This document shows positions 1 through 9,600 of a DNA stretch of 64,000 nucleotides, piece after piece; the first letter of the stretch is position 1, and each line of letters begins with the position of its first letter. The stretch is taken from contig NZ_JBHZRJ010000002.1 in assembly GCF_043641555.1 (NCBI RefSeq), forward strand, positions 496,001-560,000. The letters are read 5' to 3'. This DNA comes from Saccharospirillum alexandrii_A. GTDB lineage: Bacteria > Pseudomonadota > Gammaproteobacteria > Pseudomonadales > Natronospirillaceae. A program made the translations under genes and the position numbers. Below the pieces are notes generated by a model, which saw nothing but the letters and a program-made list of their open reading frames with translations, was not told where the DNA came from and did not search any database.

Positions 1-387
1 CCGTGCCTGTATCACTGCACCGGCCATTACTTGCACACCCGGCTCTAATGAGGCTGATTCGGCAACCGTACTGTCTGGGTGTATGACCGGTGGCAACTCA
101 AAACCCGCATTCCTGGCCCGGGTGAACAGCGACCGGCGCACAGGATTACCGCCATTCCCCCCTACTCCAACGGCGATATAGACCTGTTTCGGGTTAACGG
201 TTTCAAGGTGGTCATCCGCACCCAGCATCGGCACACCCTGCAGCGGTGCAGCGCCCTGCCACGCAGGGTCAAGTACCCCGGACACCGTTGCTCCGGCCCT
301 TTGCAGTGCATCAATCACTACCGCTGCGTGTCCACCGGCCCCGAGAATCAGCCAGGGTCTGTCATTCAATGTCTTCATCCGCTTCAT
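1..387 (-). CDS. legH: NeuD/PglD-type sugar N-acetyltransferase, 5' part (partial)
   Basis: Reading frame open from an ATG at 387 (alternative ATG at 378) to the window edge, 129 codons, so the C-terminal half is missing. The visible part is the Rossmann-like N-terminal domain of the NeuD/PglD acyltransferase family, with LILGAGGHAAVVIDALQRAG near residue 12. The left-handed beta-helix acetyltransferase part should lie beyond the edge. It overlaps the end of the legI frame by about 25 bp, so it is translated with it. In legionaminic acid pathways a protein of this family (LegH) acetylates the 4-amino group of the UDP-sugar made by LegB and LegC; here this role is inferred from operon position. 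A generic NeuD O-acetyltransferase is the alternative. Confidence 0.75.
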   Translation of the reverse strand, partial: MKRMKTLNDRPWLILGAGGHAAVVIDALQRAGATVSGVLDPAWQGAAPLQGVPMLGADDHLETVNPKQVYIAVGVGGNGGNPVRRSLFTRARNAGFELPPVIHPDSTVAESASLEPGVQVMAGAVIQAR

Positions 388-1426
388 AGGCTCGGTGAGC
401 GGGTTGATTGACCCGGTCGAAAAATGATGAGGGAGGCAGACCGCTTCCAGGTCGCTTGAACGTCAGATCCTGTTCCTGAATGATCTGGCCCATGGCGATA
501 GGATGCCTGGCCACCAGACTCTTGCGCGCCACGTGTTTCACATCTGATTCATACTGATGGGTCTGCTTGCTGGCAGAACCCAGAGCCCGACTTGCTGCCC
601 GCACGGTTTGAACCCAGTCTGCCAGTTGCTCGGGCGACATCGACGCCTGGTGATCCGGCCCGGGCATTGAGGTATCCAGCGTAAAGTGTTTTTCAATCAG
701 ACGGACGCCAAGACCCATAGTGATCAGGCTTGCGCTATTACCCAGGGAATGATCGGAATAACCAATGGGAACCCCAAACCGGGATTGCAAATCGGTGATA
801 GCACTCAGATTCAATGAATCAACCGGCGCGGGGTAAGCAGAAGTGCAATGCAGCAAGGTCAGTTGGTGTTTGGCAAGGTTGGGGAAATCTTGTTCGTATA
901 CCGCCATTAACTCAGAAATACTGAGTGGCCATCGATCCGGGTATAGCCGACCCCATACTACGGCGGCACAGGCTTGTTCAATATCACGGATGCTGGCCAT
1001 ACCGGTGCTGAGAATGATCGGCAGAGGCCGACGGGCATGCTGAATAATAAAAGGCAGATTGGTAATCTCGCCCGAGGGAATCTTATAGCGTTTAACCGGC
1101 AAGTCATCGAGTAGAGCAAGACTAGCGGTATCGAACGCTGTTGTCATGAATTCCATGTTCAATGCTTGCGCTTGCTGCGCCAGCGATTTGAAGGCCTCCG
1201 CAGGGAGTTCAAGTTGCTGCAATAGGCTGTACTGATCATTGGCCAGAGCACGTTTCTGATACTCGGCCTGAGCGGCTCCCTGCCTTACCAGCGCGTCGGT
1301 ATTGAAGGTTTGAAACTTTACTGCGTCTGCACCGCAGCGGGCGGCGAGTTCAACCAAATGATGCGCCTTCTCTACCACCCCGTCATGATTTACACCCGCC
1401 TCAGCTATCAAAAAGACGTCATTCAT
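362..1426 (-). CDS. legI: N-acetylneuraminate/legionaminate synthase (NeuB family)
   Basis: 354 aa, normal length for NeuB. Condenses phosphoenolpyruvate with a 6-carbon N-acetylated sugar to make a 9-carbon nonulosonic acid. Visible: N-terminal AEAGVNHDG, KFQTFNTDALV near residue 37, STGMAS near 140, SDHSLG near 224, EKHFTLD near 245, then a C-terminal SAF/antifreeze-like domain from about residue 300 (RKSLVARHPIAMGQII). The start codon overlaps the end of the NeuC-like gene by 8 bp and the gene runs into the NeuD-like gene. LegB and LegC upstream point to legionaminic acid rather than sialic acid. Pseudaminic acid is less likely because no PseB/PseC/PseG-type set is seen. Confidence 0.9.
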   Translation of the reverse strand: MNDVFLIAEAGVNHDGVVEKAHHLVELAARCGADAVKFQTFNTDALVRQGAAQAEYQKRALANDQYSLLQQLELPAEAFKSLAQQAQALNMEFMTTAFDTASLALLDDLPVKRYKIPSGEITNLPFIIQHARRPLPIILSTGMASIRDIEQACAAVVWGRLYPDRWPLSISELMAVYEQDFPNLAKHQLTLLHCTSAYPAPVDSLNLSAITDLQSRFGVPIGYSDHSLGNSASLITMGLGVRLIEKHFTLDTSMPGPDHQASMSPEQLADWVQTVRAASRALGSASKQTHQYESDVKHVARKSLVARHPIAMGQIIQEQDLTFKRPGSGLPPSSFFDRVNQPAHRAYEADEDIE

Positions 1427-2624
1427 TGGTTGCTCCCGGGGTCAGCATCGCAGCCGAAAAAGCTGGCAAGTCATAAAAGGGTGGCCCACCTGAAATCTCA
1501 ACACTCTGTTTACCAAGCCAGTTGACAAAATGACTGGAAAAAGCGCCTGAATCGTAAGGATTACTGGTGTCACGACAGCGCACTTTGAAGGTTTCACTCA
1601 AAGCCTGATCAATGGCATGTCTGATAGTCTGCGATTCAGCGCTACAACAGATCACCGACGCCGCCATTTCCCGGCCTTGCTGACGAGACCCGATGTTAAC
1701 CGTAGGCACCTGGCAACTCGGCGCTTCAATAATTCCGCTGGATGAATTTCCGACCACCGCCTCACAGAGTGTCATAGCGCTCAGATAACGCGCCTGACCC
1801 AGACTGGCCACGGCTCTGACCCGTTCCGGCTGACTGCGCGCCCACGACAAGAGTCGATCCAGCAGTTGCCCGCCTTCGGCATCCGCATTCGGGTAGGTTA
1901 CCAGCACCTGTAAATCGCTTCGCTCGTCCAGTGCATTGAACAACGCTTGTTGATCCTGAAGGGAATGATTGCCAGTGGTTTCGGGGTGGTAGGTAACCAG
2001 CAAAAACGGACCTTTCAGCCATCCTTCCAGGCTGTCTGACAATGCCTGAAACGACAGGGGCGCCATTCTATCGAGATACTCAAGTCCTGGCGCGCCAAAG
2101 TTCCAGACATGGTCTGGCTGAACACCCATTTGAATTACTCGATTCCGGTAGGCCTCGGCTGCGGTAATATGCCAGGTAGACAGCTTGGTAATGGCATGGC
2201 GCAACCCTTCATCCAGAGCACCGGAAGTAACTTCCCCACCATGCAGATGAATGACCGGTATGCGCATAAGAAAAGCCGCCGTTGCTACCGCAAAGGCTTC
2301 ATAGCGGTCTCCCAGTAGAATCACGGCATCCGGCCGGTGCTGTTCAAAATACAAAGCAGACAACCGCTGTGTTTCTGAGGTCACCAAGACGGTATCCAAA
2401 CTGGATTCACCACTAATATCAACTTGGAGTACACAACTGATATCGAAGCCATCCGTTCTGATTTGCTGAACCGTATTGCCCCAACGGGCAAGGTGATGAT
2501 TACCCCCCACCATCAACGCCAGGTTAAACAAAGGATGGTCCTTTAGCGCTTTCAGAGTCCAGTAAAGTAACCCATAGTCAGCACGGGAGCCGGTAAAAAC
2601 AGCGATGTTTCTGAGCGGGCTCAT
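1419..2624 (-). CDS. legG: UDP-N-acetylglucosamine 2-epimerase, hydrolysing (NeuC/LegG)
   Basis: 401 aa from the ATG at 2624, which shares an ATGA overlap with the stop of legC; the longer frame to 2675 would reach into legC and is not used. NeuC-family hydrolysing epimerases remove UDP and invert C2, giving the free mannosamine-type sugar used by NeuB. Visible: NIAVFTGSRADYG at the N-terminus, LLGDRYEAFAVATAA, LHGGEVTSGALDEGLRHA and the UDP-binding VVGNSSSGIIEAP toward the C-terminus. In this operon the substrate is expected to be UDP-2,4-diacetamido-2,4,6-trideoxyglucose. Substrate identity is inference from the neighbours; family assignment is firm. Confidence 0.9.
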   Translation of the reverse strand: MSPLRNIAVFTGSRADYGLLYWTLKALKDHPLFNLALMVGGNHHLARWGNTVQQIRTDGFDISCVLQVDISGESSLDTVLVTSETQRLSALYFEQHRPDAVILLGDRYEAFAVATAAFLMRIPVIHLHGGEVTSGALDEGLRHAITKLSTWHITAAEAYRNRVIQMGVQPDHVWNFGAPGLEYLDRMAPLSFQALSDSLEGWLKGPFLLVTYHPETTGNHSLQDQQALFNALDERSDLQVLVTYPNADAEGGQLLDRLLSWARSQPERVRAVASLGQARYLSAMTLCEAVVGNSSSGIIEAPSCQVPTVNIGSRQQGREMAASVICCSAESQTIRHAIDQALSETFKVRCRDTSNPYDSGAFSSHFVNWLGKQSVEISGGPPFYDLPAFSAAMLTPGATNE

Positions 2625-3784
2625 GTCCGGCCCTCCCGGCCAAGCACAGAACTGCTCGGCAAACATACGATGCAATCCGCCATTCGGTCCGTAACCGGCA
2701 AGTCGCCGCGCTCGCAGTCTTTATAAACCTGAGAGCGGTGCATGGGCTCCCACATTGGACGAGTCATGATTCCGGCCGCATTGGTTATATCCAACCATTG
2801 TTCAGCATGCTCAGGAGTTGGGCAAACAACCGCGTTTAACCAATAGTTGGAGCAGGAATCCGCGGGTTCTTCCACGAAAAAGAAGTTAGAGCCTCTGAAC
2901 AGGTCTTTATAGGCCATGGCCAGCGTGCGTTTTTCAGCCAGTCGCTCGTCCAGTCGAGTGAGCTGTGCGCAGCCCAGTGCGGCATTGAGATTGGGTAGCC
3001 GATAGTTAAATGCAAACTCGGAGTGTTGAAAACGAAACGGATGTGGCACCTTGGATGTTGTGCTCAACGCCTTCAAGCGGTGCGCCATGGCATCATCCTG
3101 ACACAAGACGGCACCACCGCCTCCGGTGGTAAGAATTTTATTGCCGTTAAAACTGAGCACGCCCAGACGTCCCTGAGTCCCGGTGTGATGGCGACCGGCC
3201 CATGATCCCAGACTTTCGGCGGCATCTTCGACCACTGGCAGTTCATAGGCATTGGCAACATCCAATATCCCAACAATATCAACCGGGTGACCCAAAGTAT
3301 GCATGGGTACTATTGCGGCAACTCGTGCATTGGATGAGTTCGACCTGAGTACACCCTGACTATCCCGCCATGTTTCACGGGATAACCAGTGATCCAGAGC
3401 GGCCGGATCCAACCCCAGCGTTTTCTCATGCACATCAACAAAACCAGGGCGGGCTCCGGTTAGCTGGATCGCGTTGCAGGTTGCAATGAAAGACAGCGAC
3501 TGGGTTAGTACCAGGTCGCCAGGACCAATACCCAGAGCATGCAGTGCCAAATGCAAACCAGCCGTTCCATTGGTCACTGCTATCGTGTGGGCAGAGCCGG
3601 TATAGGCATTGAGGTCGGCTTCAAACTGGTCAACAAACTGCCCTACGCTTGAAACAAAGGTACTATCAATGGTTTCCATGACCAGGCGTTTTTCGATGTC
3701 ACCGAATTCCGGTGCATGCAGGGGAACGAATCCATCGTCGCCAGCCCGTGAACGAATAAACGCTAAAAGGGTTTCTGGACTCAT
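2621..3784 (-). CDS. legC: DegT/DnrJ/EryC1 aminotransferase (LegC-like)
   Basis: 387 aa PLP-dependent sugar aminotransferase. The Schiff-base lysine is in SFNGNKILTTGGGG (K216), preceded by the conserved VVEDAAESLGS, and the N-terminal AVTNGTAGLHLALHALG loop is present. In the legionaminic pathway LegC transfers an amino group to the 4-keto carbon of the sugar made by LegB. It starts 1 bp after the legB stop and overlaps legG by 4 bp, so translational coupling is likely. Length and motifs are normal. A different 4-amino-sugar aminotransferase is possible, but the four neighbours make LegC the best reading. Confidence 0.88.
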   Translation of the reverse strand: MSPETLLAFIRSRAGDDGFVPLHAPEFGDIEKRLVMETIDSTFVSSVGQFVDQFEADLNAYTGSAHTIAVTNGTAGLHLALHALGIGPGDLVLTQSLSFIATCNAIQLTGARPGFVDVHEKTLGLDPAALDHWLSRETWRDSQGVLRSNSSNARVAAIVPMHTLGHPVDIVGILDVANAYELPVVEDAAESLGSWAGRHHTGTQGRLGVLSFNGNKILTTGGGGAVLCQDDAMAHRLKALSTTSKVPHPFRFQHSEFAFNYRLPNLNAALGCAQLTRLDERLAEKRTLAMAYKDLFRGSNFFFVEEPADSCSNYWLNAVVCPTPEHAEQWLDITNAAGIMTRPMWEPMHRSQVYKDCERGDLPVTDRMADCIVCLPSSSVLGREGRT

Positions 3785-3785
3785 A

Positions 3786-4769
3786 TCAAATATTGTACAA
3801 GTGAGTCTTGTACTTCCTCAGGTTATCCGCTTGGGTAAACCAGTCAATGGTCAGCTTCAGGCCTGTTTCCAGTGAAATGTCCGGTGAGAAGCCTGTCAGA
3901 GACTTCAGCTTCGCGTTATCGCACCACAGTCGAAATACCTCCGATTGCTTCGGCCGCTCACGCTGTTCATCATTCTGAATTTCAATGCCGCTATTCATAA
4001 TCGATTTAATCAGTGCAACGGTGTCTCCAATACTGATTTCGTAGTTGGAACCAATATTAATACTTTCACCAACGGCGGACTGCGCCTCGGCGATTCGAAT
4101 CATACCGTCGCAGGTATCGGTAACAAAATTGAAGTCACGCGTGGGGCTCAGATCACCCAGCTTAAGCACCGTTTCACCGGCTGCAATCTGGGAGATGACA
4201 GTTGGGATAACGGCTCTGGCTGATTGTCTGGGGCCATAGGTATTGAACGGACGAGCGATACTGACCGGCAGCCCGAAACTGTTAAAATAACTCATGGCCA
4301 TTGCATCGGCCCCAATTTTCGACGCGCTGTAAGGCGACTGTGGTTGAAGCGGGTGAAGTTCATCGATCGGGACATAACGGGCCGTCCCGTACACTTCACT
4401 GGTCGATGTCTGGATAAAGCGTTCAACGTTCGCATCCAGCGCTGCCTGGCACAGGTTTAAGGTCCCTTGAATATTTGTATCCACATAGCTGTTGGGTGCA
4501 CTGTAGGAATAGGGTATGGCAATCAAAGCAGCCAGATGAAACACGGTCGTGCAATTTGCCACCAGCTCTCGACAGAGCTTGGGGTCTCTGATGTCCCCCA
4601 TAACCACCTCTATCTGACTGCTTACCGGTGACTCATCCAGCCATCCCCAGCTGTTAAATGAGTTATACTGGCACAAAGCTTTAACCTGGTACCCATTTGC
4701 TACCAGTTGTTCTACCAGGTGGGAGCCAATGAAACCATCAGCACCGGTGACCAAGGCATGTTTACCCAT
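3786..4769 (-). CDS. legB: NAD-dependent UDP-sugar 4,6-dehydratase (LegB-like)
   Basis: 327 aa extended short-chain dehydrogenase. The nucleotide-binding GADGFIGSHL is at residues 9-18 and the catalytic YSASK (Y147, K151) with the TSTSEVYG serine/threonine segment near 121 is intact. The N-terminal stretch CQYNSFNSWGWLD is typical of the LegB subgroup. Converts UDP-GlcNAc to the 4-keto-6-deoxy sugar, the first step of nonulosonic acid synthesis. First gene of the leg operon; AAGGA lies 8 bp before the ATG. A downstream CMP-transferase (LegF) and the flagellin glycosyltransferase are not in the window. Confidence 0.9.
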   Translation of the reverse strand: MGKHALVTGADGFIGSHLVEQLVANGYQVKALCQYNSFNSWGWLDESPVSSQIEVVMGDIRDPKLCRELVANCTTVFHLAALIAIPYSYSAPNSYVDTNIQGTLNLCQAALDANVERFIQTSTSEVYGTARYVPIDELHPLQPQSPYSASKIGADAMAMSYFNSFGLPVSIARPFNTYGPRQSARAVIPTVISQIAAGETVLKLGDLSPTRDFNFVTDTCDGMIRIAEAQSAVGESINIGSNYEISIGDTVALIKSIMNSGIEIQNDEQRERPKQSEVFRLWCDNAKLKSLTGFSPDISLETGLKLTIDWFTQADNLRKYKTHLYNI

Positions 4770-4988
4770 TTACTATCCTTTTTTCGATGAACCCCAAGGT
4801 TCGGCGGCTAAAAACCCAACCGACTTTCTGGCTTGACTGGAACTCCAGCAAAAACGTTGAAAGGCCCGGCAATTCAATGGTTTTCCAGCTGTACGACCAG
4901 ACATTGTAACCGGAGTTTTATCCTACACTAGCCTAAGTTGGTATGCTTTGCCCAACACAAGCCTCTTTCCACCATCCAGGAGCGCAAC
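4770..4988. other. Divergent intergenic region, leg operon / small unknown gene
   Basis: 219 bp between the divergent legB start and the 104-aa gene. It must hold promoters for both directions. I looked for sigma-54 and sigma-28 elements in either direction and found none that match well; no strong hairpin is seen. Confidence 0.5.
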
Positions 4989-5303
4989 ATGACTGTTCAA
5001 ACCCTGCTCAATGATCTTGACAGACTATTGATGCAGCCCGATCGGCTTGCCGTGACCATGCCAGCCTGGCGCGAAGACGTCGAAGCTGCCCTGCCAGCAA
5101 TGACCCGGGAAGAAGCGACCACCCTGTTGTCGGAAGCGCAGCGCGTACTGGACGAAAACAGGTCACTGTTCGAAACCGAAAGCCTTACCCTGCTCAGTAC
5201 GTTGGTAGAAGTGCATGGGGGTCGCAAATCGGCCCAAAAAAGCGTCAATCAATATCGGGATATCAATCAGTTGTCTTCAAAACCCAAAGGACAGCCCCGG
5301 TAA
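4989..5303 (+). CDS. Small helical protein of unknown function
   Basis: 104 aa from the ATG at 4989, chosen because CCAGGAG sits about 8 bp upstream; the open frame extends back to 4938 but that part has no ribosome site. No signal peptide or membrane segment. The sequence is predicted mostly helical, polar and acidic in the centre (EEATTLLSEAQRVLDEN), with a basic, disordered tail (SKPKGQPR). It stands alone on the plus strand between the leg operon and flgL. I do not recognise the family; position suggests, but does not prove, a flagellar or glycosylation link. The stop codon lies exactly in the loop of a hairpin. Confidence 0.65.
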   Translation: MTVQTLLNDLDRLLMQPDRLAVTMPAWREDVEAALPAMTREEATTLLSEAQRVLDENRSLFETESLTLLSTLVEVHGGRKSAQKSVNQYRDINQLSSKPKGQPR

Positions 5304-5311
5304 CCGGGGCT
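5293..5311. terminator. Hairpin between convergent genes, stop codon in loop
   Basis: Perfect 8-bp stem AGCCCCGG / CCGGGGCT with the TAA stop of the small plus-strand gene as the 3-nt loop. It lies between that gene and the convergent end of flgL and could end transcripts from both sides, but there is no clear T-run on either strand, so intrinsic termination is uncertain. Confidence 0.45.
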
Positions 5312-5344
5312 CAGATTTCGAGCGACCGCGGCTGTCACCCGACT

Positions 5345-6598
5345 TCAAATGAAATCAAACAAGCTCAGCCGGCTGGTTTGGGCAAAACTTTGCTGAGCAG
5401 CCTGAAGAATGAAACTTTCCATTTGTAACCGACTCACCGCCTCGGCAAAGTCCAGATCCTCAATACTCGATTTGATGTCTTTCGCTGCCAGCTTATTGTC
5501 AGCGTGCTGGTTCACGACGCTTTCTGAAGTATTCAAACGGGCACCGATTCGCGCCCTGACCTGAGAAACATTGGCAATCGTATTGTCCAGATTATTCAAG
5601 GTCTGCTCAATGTTGGCGTCATAAACCTCATCGAAACCTTCACCGGGTGGGTAGTTCTCCAGGGTAAACAGAAATTTCTCGAAGGTCGTCAATACCCCCT
5701 GGTTCCGACTGGATTCGATCACAAACTGATCACCCGGATCAGGATTACCCGATATGTTCACAGCCACGCCACCGACCTGAATGGGGGCACCTGGAGTGAA
5801 GCGGACATTCTCAAGCCCGCCCAATACCCGACCATCCGATTTTCTGCGCACAGTAAAGTTCTGTTCAGGTGGATCAATGTCTAACGGGTTTTCAAAGGTT
5901 ATCACCGCGTCTTCAGGATAAAATGCGTCAAGCGCTTGCTGGTCGATTGTAATACCCGCTGAAATAACACCTGGTGGATTGCCGGTATTCTCCGTGTTCG
6001 CGTAGCTGGTGAAGCTTATTTCGTCCGCCGGGATGTCCATGAACACATCCTTGCCCGAGTCACTTGATGCCAGTGTGATCGTCTGGCTTACCTGCAAAAA
6101 GCGCACGCCTTCATCCCCGGCGTAACCGTAGCCACCTCCCGGGTTTTTAACAAAGGGCTGGGTGTTTCCTGAAAACCCCGAAAACAAAAATTCGCCGCTG
6201 CCGTCTTTGGTATTCATCAGGTCGACCATTTCGTCCACCCGCTCCCTGACTTCAGCGGCGATAGCGATCCGATCCTCTTCGGTCAATACACCGGCATTAC
6301 CCGCCTGTACCGCCAGTTCACGAATACGAGCCACGCTGTCTTCCACAGCACTCAAGACACCCTCCTCCTGCTCCAGGCGAGCATCAAGCAGTGTAATATT
6401 GCGCTCGTACTGATCCATCAGGGCTATTTCCTGGTTCAGCTGCAATACTCGAGAGGCGCCCACCGGATCATCAGCCGGAGTCAGAATACGTTTACCGCTG
6501 CTGATCTGTTCCTGTGTCTTATTCAGATTGGTTTGCAGCTGAAGCATGTCATTGACTGGTCGCTGGTAAATCCAATAGGTAGAGAGTCGATCACTCAT
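5345..6598 (-). CDS. flgL: Flagellar hook-filament junction protein FlgL (HAP3)
   Basis: 417 aa, normal for FlgL. Last gene of the flgFGHIJKL unit, 16 bp after flgK; GAGGT lies 8 bp before the ATG. The flagellin-like N-terminal coil is at residues 1-140 (LQTNLNKTQEQISSGKRILTP style, then DDPVGASRVLQLNQEIA) and the C-terminal coil ends with AQQSFAQTSRLSLFDFI. FlgL joins FlgK on the hook to the flagellin filament and is exported by the flagellar type III apparatus. The middle (about 150-330) is the surface-exposed variable region. Confidence 0.93.
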   Translation of the reverse strand: MSDRLSTYWIYQRPVNDMLQLQTNLNKTQEQISSGKRILTPADDPVGASRVLQLNQEIALMDQYERNITLLDARLEQEEGVLSAVEDSVARIRELAVQAGNAGVLTEEDRIAIAAEVRERVDEMVDLMNTKDGSGEFLFSGFSGNTQPFVKNPGGGYGYAGDEGVRFLQVSQTITLASSDSGKDVFMDIPADEISFTSYANTENTGNPPGVISAGITIDQQALDAFYPEDAVITFENPLDIDPPEQNFTVRRKSDGRVLGGLENVRFTPGAPIQVGGVAVNISGNPDPGDQFVIESSRNQGVLTTFEKFLFTLENYPPGEGFDEVYDANIEQTLNNLDNTIANVSQVRARIGARLNTSESVVNQHADNKLAAKDIKSSIEDLDFAEAVSRLQMESFILQAAQQSFAQTSRLSLFDFI

Positions 6599-6614
6599 GG
6601 TTCAGACCTCATAA

Positions 6615-9600
6615 TCATCGGAAAGCGCCCAGTAAAGCATCGAAGGTTTCCTGGGCGATGCTAATGACCCGGGCGTTGGCATTGTAGGCAAGCTGGAACT
6701 CGATCAGCCGGGCAGCTTCTTCATCAAGGTTAACGCCGCGTACGGAGTTGAGGGCTTCTTCGGTGGAAGCGAGAACACCCTCGGCCGCGTCAGTCTGGAT
6801 CTGGGCTTGACGAGTTTTGGTGCCCACTTGCTCTACCGCCTGGCTATAAGCCTCGGTAAAGGTCATGCCGCCATCTCGATTATTGACCGTGTCGGTGGTT
6901 TCCAGCCCAACCAGATCGAGCACGTTGCGATTGTCGCTGACACCGCCTTCGTTCCAGCCGATGCTAAACTCGTCTCCGATCTCGGGCCGACCACCAATCT
7001 CAAACTGAAACCCCTGGTAGGTGGATTTGGCTTCAGGAGTGCCCGTAAAGATGGCACCCGCTTCGGGCCGGGTTTGCAGAGAAATACCACTGGCCATGGT
7101 TACATCGACCTGGCCGCCCACATTAACGCCAACCGTATCTTCGTTACCAGTGCCCGAGACTTTCATGAATATCTGGTACTCGAGTTCGCCGCGTGCCGTT
7201 ATGCGTGCCTGCACACGCCCCGGACTGTCGAGCAATGCACCGATTTTGGCCTCAACTTCGGCTTTCACATCATCAGCCGTTGCGTGGTTGCCTTCCAGCG
7301 TGATTCGCCCGGTGCGCCCGTCGGGCAAGTACATTTCATAAGTGTAGGGGCCACCTTCGCTGAAGTTGAAACCAGTCAGATTATTGAGCTGACCGCGGGT
7401 GGTCCCACTGGCCGGCTCTACAGGCCAACGTTCGCCGGTACTGATTTCAAAGGTATCGCCGGGGTCAATGGCGCCATTAGGTATACCGGATCCGAGCGGC
7501 GGCGAGCCAACAATGGCGTCTTGCGGTTTGTCGCCGCGCATTTCGATAAAGATGTCGTCGCCATTTTCCTGGGTAATGGTCAAAGTCTGGCCATCACTTT
7601 TGGCGCGAATGCCAGCTTGTTGCAAGTCATAATGGGCGTTTATTCTGTCTGCCAGGAAATTGGGGTTCATTGCATCGGGCAGTTCAGTCGGGTAGCCGTC
7701 CTCATAGATTGTCTGGTTGGGACCCAGATCATTTTCCGTGAGGTTAAATCCATTTACCCAAACCTCAAATGGGTTGTCAGGGTCATAAGGTGTACCGGAG
7801 TTGGTAAAATTGGCAATTTGCACTTCGCTGAAGGCGCGCGCGGTGACGCCGTCGACCCGGTTCAATTCATCGGCAATCTCGGCTGCGCTGGCACCTCGCG
7901 GGGTAATCAGCGTCTCGTCTTGCGTCACTTCACCGGTGTTCGGGTCGGTTCTGGAGAACACAAAGCGCTCGGAATTGATGCCGTTGTAGGGCGCTACCGT
8001 TGCGGGGCCATCAAGCGCCAAAGCTGGGCTTTCCGGCAAACGTGGCCGCCAGCTGCTGACTAGAGTTTCACCCGGGTCATCGGTGAACAATGTATTGGTT
8101 ACACCCGGAACATATTCTATGTTCTCCAGCGGCGGGTCGAGCGAGACCGGGTTACCCGGGTCGCTGTTATCGTACACGGAATATCGGGTCGGGCTTTCAA
8201 ACACGATAACCAACGGCGGTGACAACTGCCCGTCTACCGAAAATATCTCGCTATCGCGACTGAGCATGGTGCCCTGGTTGATCTCACCGGTACCCTGATT
8301 GCCGACCCCGGTGCCCGCTCGCATGGGGTAGGAGAAAGCCAGCTCGGCAGGTTCATCAATCAGCCAGTCGAGTTGGGCCGGGGCACCGCGCAGCGGGTTG
8401 ATGGTGAACTCGTCCCCTTCTTTGAAATTGCCGCCTTCCAGCTGAACGCGCAGGCCATCGAATTCAATTGAGTCCGGGAAGTCGCCGGTCAGAGAGCCGC
8501 TGGCCACTTCCGCCCCGTCGCTTTTACGAATAACTTCATAGCGCGAATTGCCGGGACCGGTCAGGCTTAGCGTGTAATCACTGGTGGTCAGTTCCCGGGT
8601 GTCTTCAAAGAAAACGCTGAGCACCTGGTTGCGTGGCAGTGCGTTGTCGCTGCTGCCCTGGGCCCGGCCGATGGAAGCAAGCTCCGGATCATTCATGTCC
8701 TGAAACGCGTTCTGACCAAAGTTGCCGTTCAGGTCGATGCCCAGCTTGTGCTGGTTATTGAATTCCTGCGCGAACCCAACGGCAATACGGCCCAGATTGT
8801 TCAGCGCGGGGTCGAGCGCGTCTGAACGGAAATTCAACAAGCCAGCAAGCTGGCCTCCGGAAATATCGGCGGTAATGTCATTGCGCTCAATCGGGCTGAC
8901 AAATCGAATGCCGAAACGCTGAGGGTCTTCGGTACCCGGCACGGCTTCAATACGGTTAGCCTGGTTAGACAGTACCAGTGGCTGACCACTGCCAATGGAA
9001 ATATTGAACTGGTCGTTATCGACAGTCACGTCAATATCCATATATTCGGATAACTGCCGAACCATTTCATCACGCTTGTCGATCAGGTCGTTTGGCGGCT
9101 GGGCGCTGGCACTGCCGCGCGCACTGACGATCTCGTTGTTCAACGTGGCAATACCAGCCGCCAGCGAATTTACCTGACCGGCCATGGCCTGCATCTGACT
9201 GTTGAGGGTTTCATTCTGATCGGTAAGGTATTTGTGAATGGTCTGGAACCGGTCGACCAGCCCCTGGGATTCACCCAGTACGACATCCCGCGCCGGCACA
9301 TAGGCCGGGTTATCCGCCCCGCCCTGCAAGCTGGCGAAAAAGCGGTCCAGTTGCGGCTGCAGGCCGGTGCGTTCATCGGCCAGAATGCGATCAACTTGCT
9401 CAATGTTGACCTTATAGGCGTTCAGTTGCTGAAATTCACTGGTGTCGGTGCGTTGCTGGGCAATCATGAACTGATCGGTAATTCGCCGTACCGACTGAAT
9501 ATCAACACCTTGACCAACAAAGCCAAAGCCTCGAAACAGGGGGCTGTTGGTATCGAGCACCACTTCCTGGCGCGAATAGCCCGGCGTGCTGGCATTGGAA

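Noticed and set aside
1419..2675. Longer NeuC frame starting at 2675
   Set aside because: It would overlap legC by 55 bp; the ATG at 2624 forms a standard ATGA overlap and starts at the family N-terminus.
6807..8063. 418-codon open frame on the plus strand inside flgK
   Set aside because: Antisense shadow of flgK produced by codon bias; no ribosome site, no family motifs.
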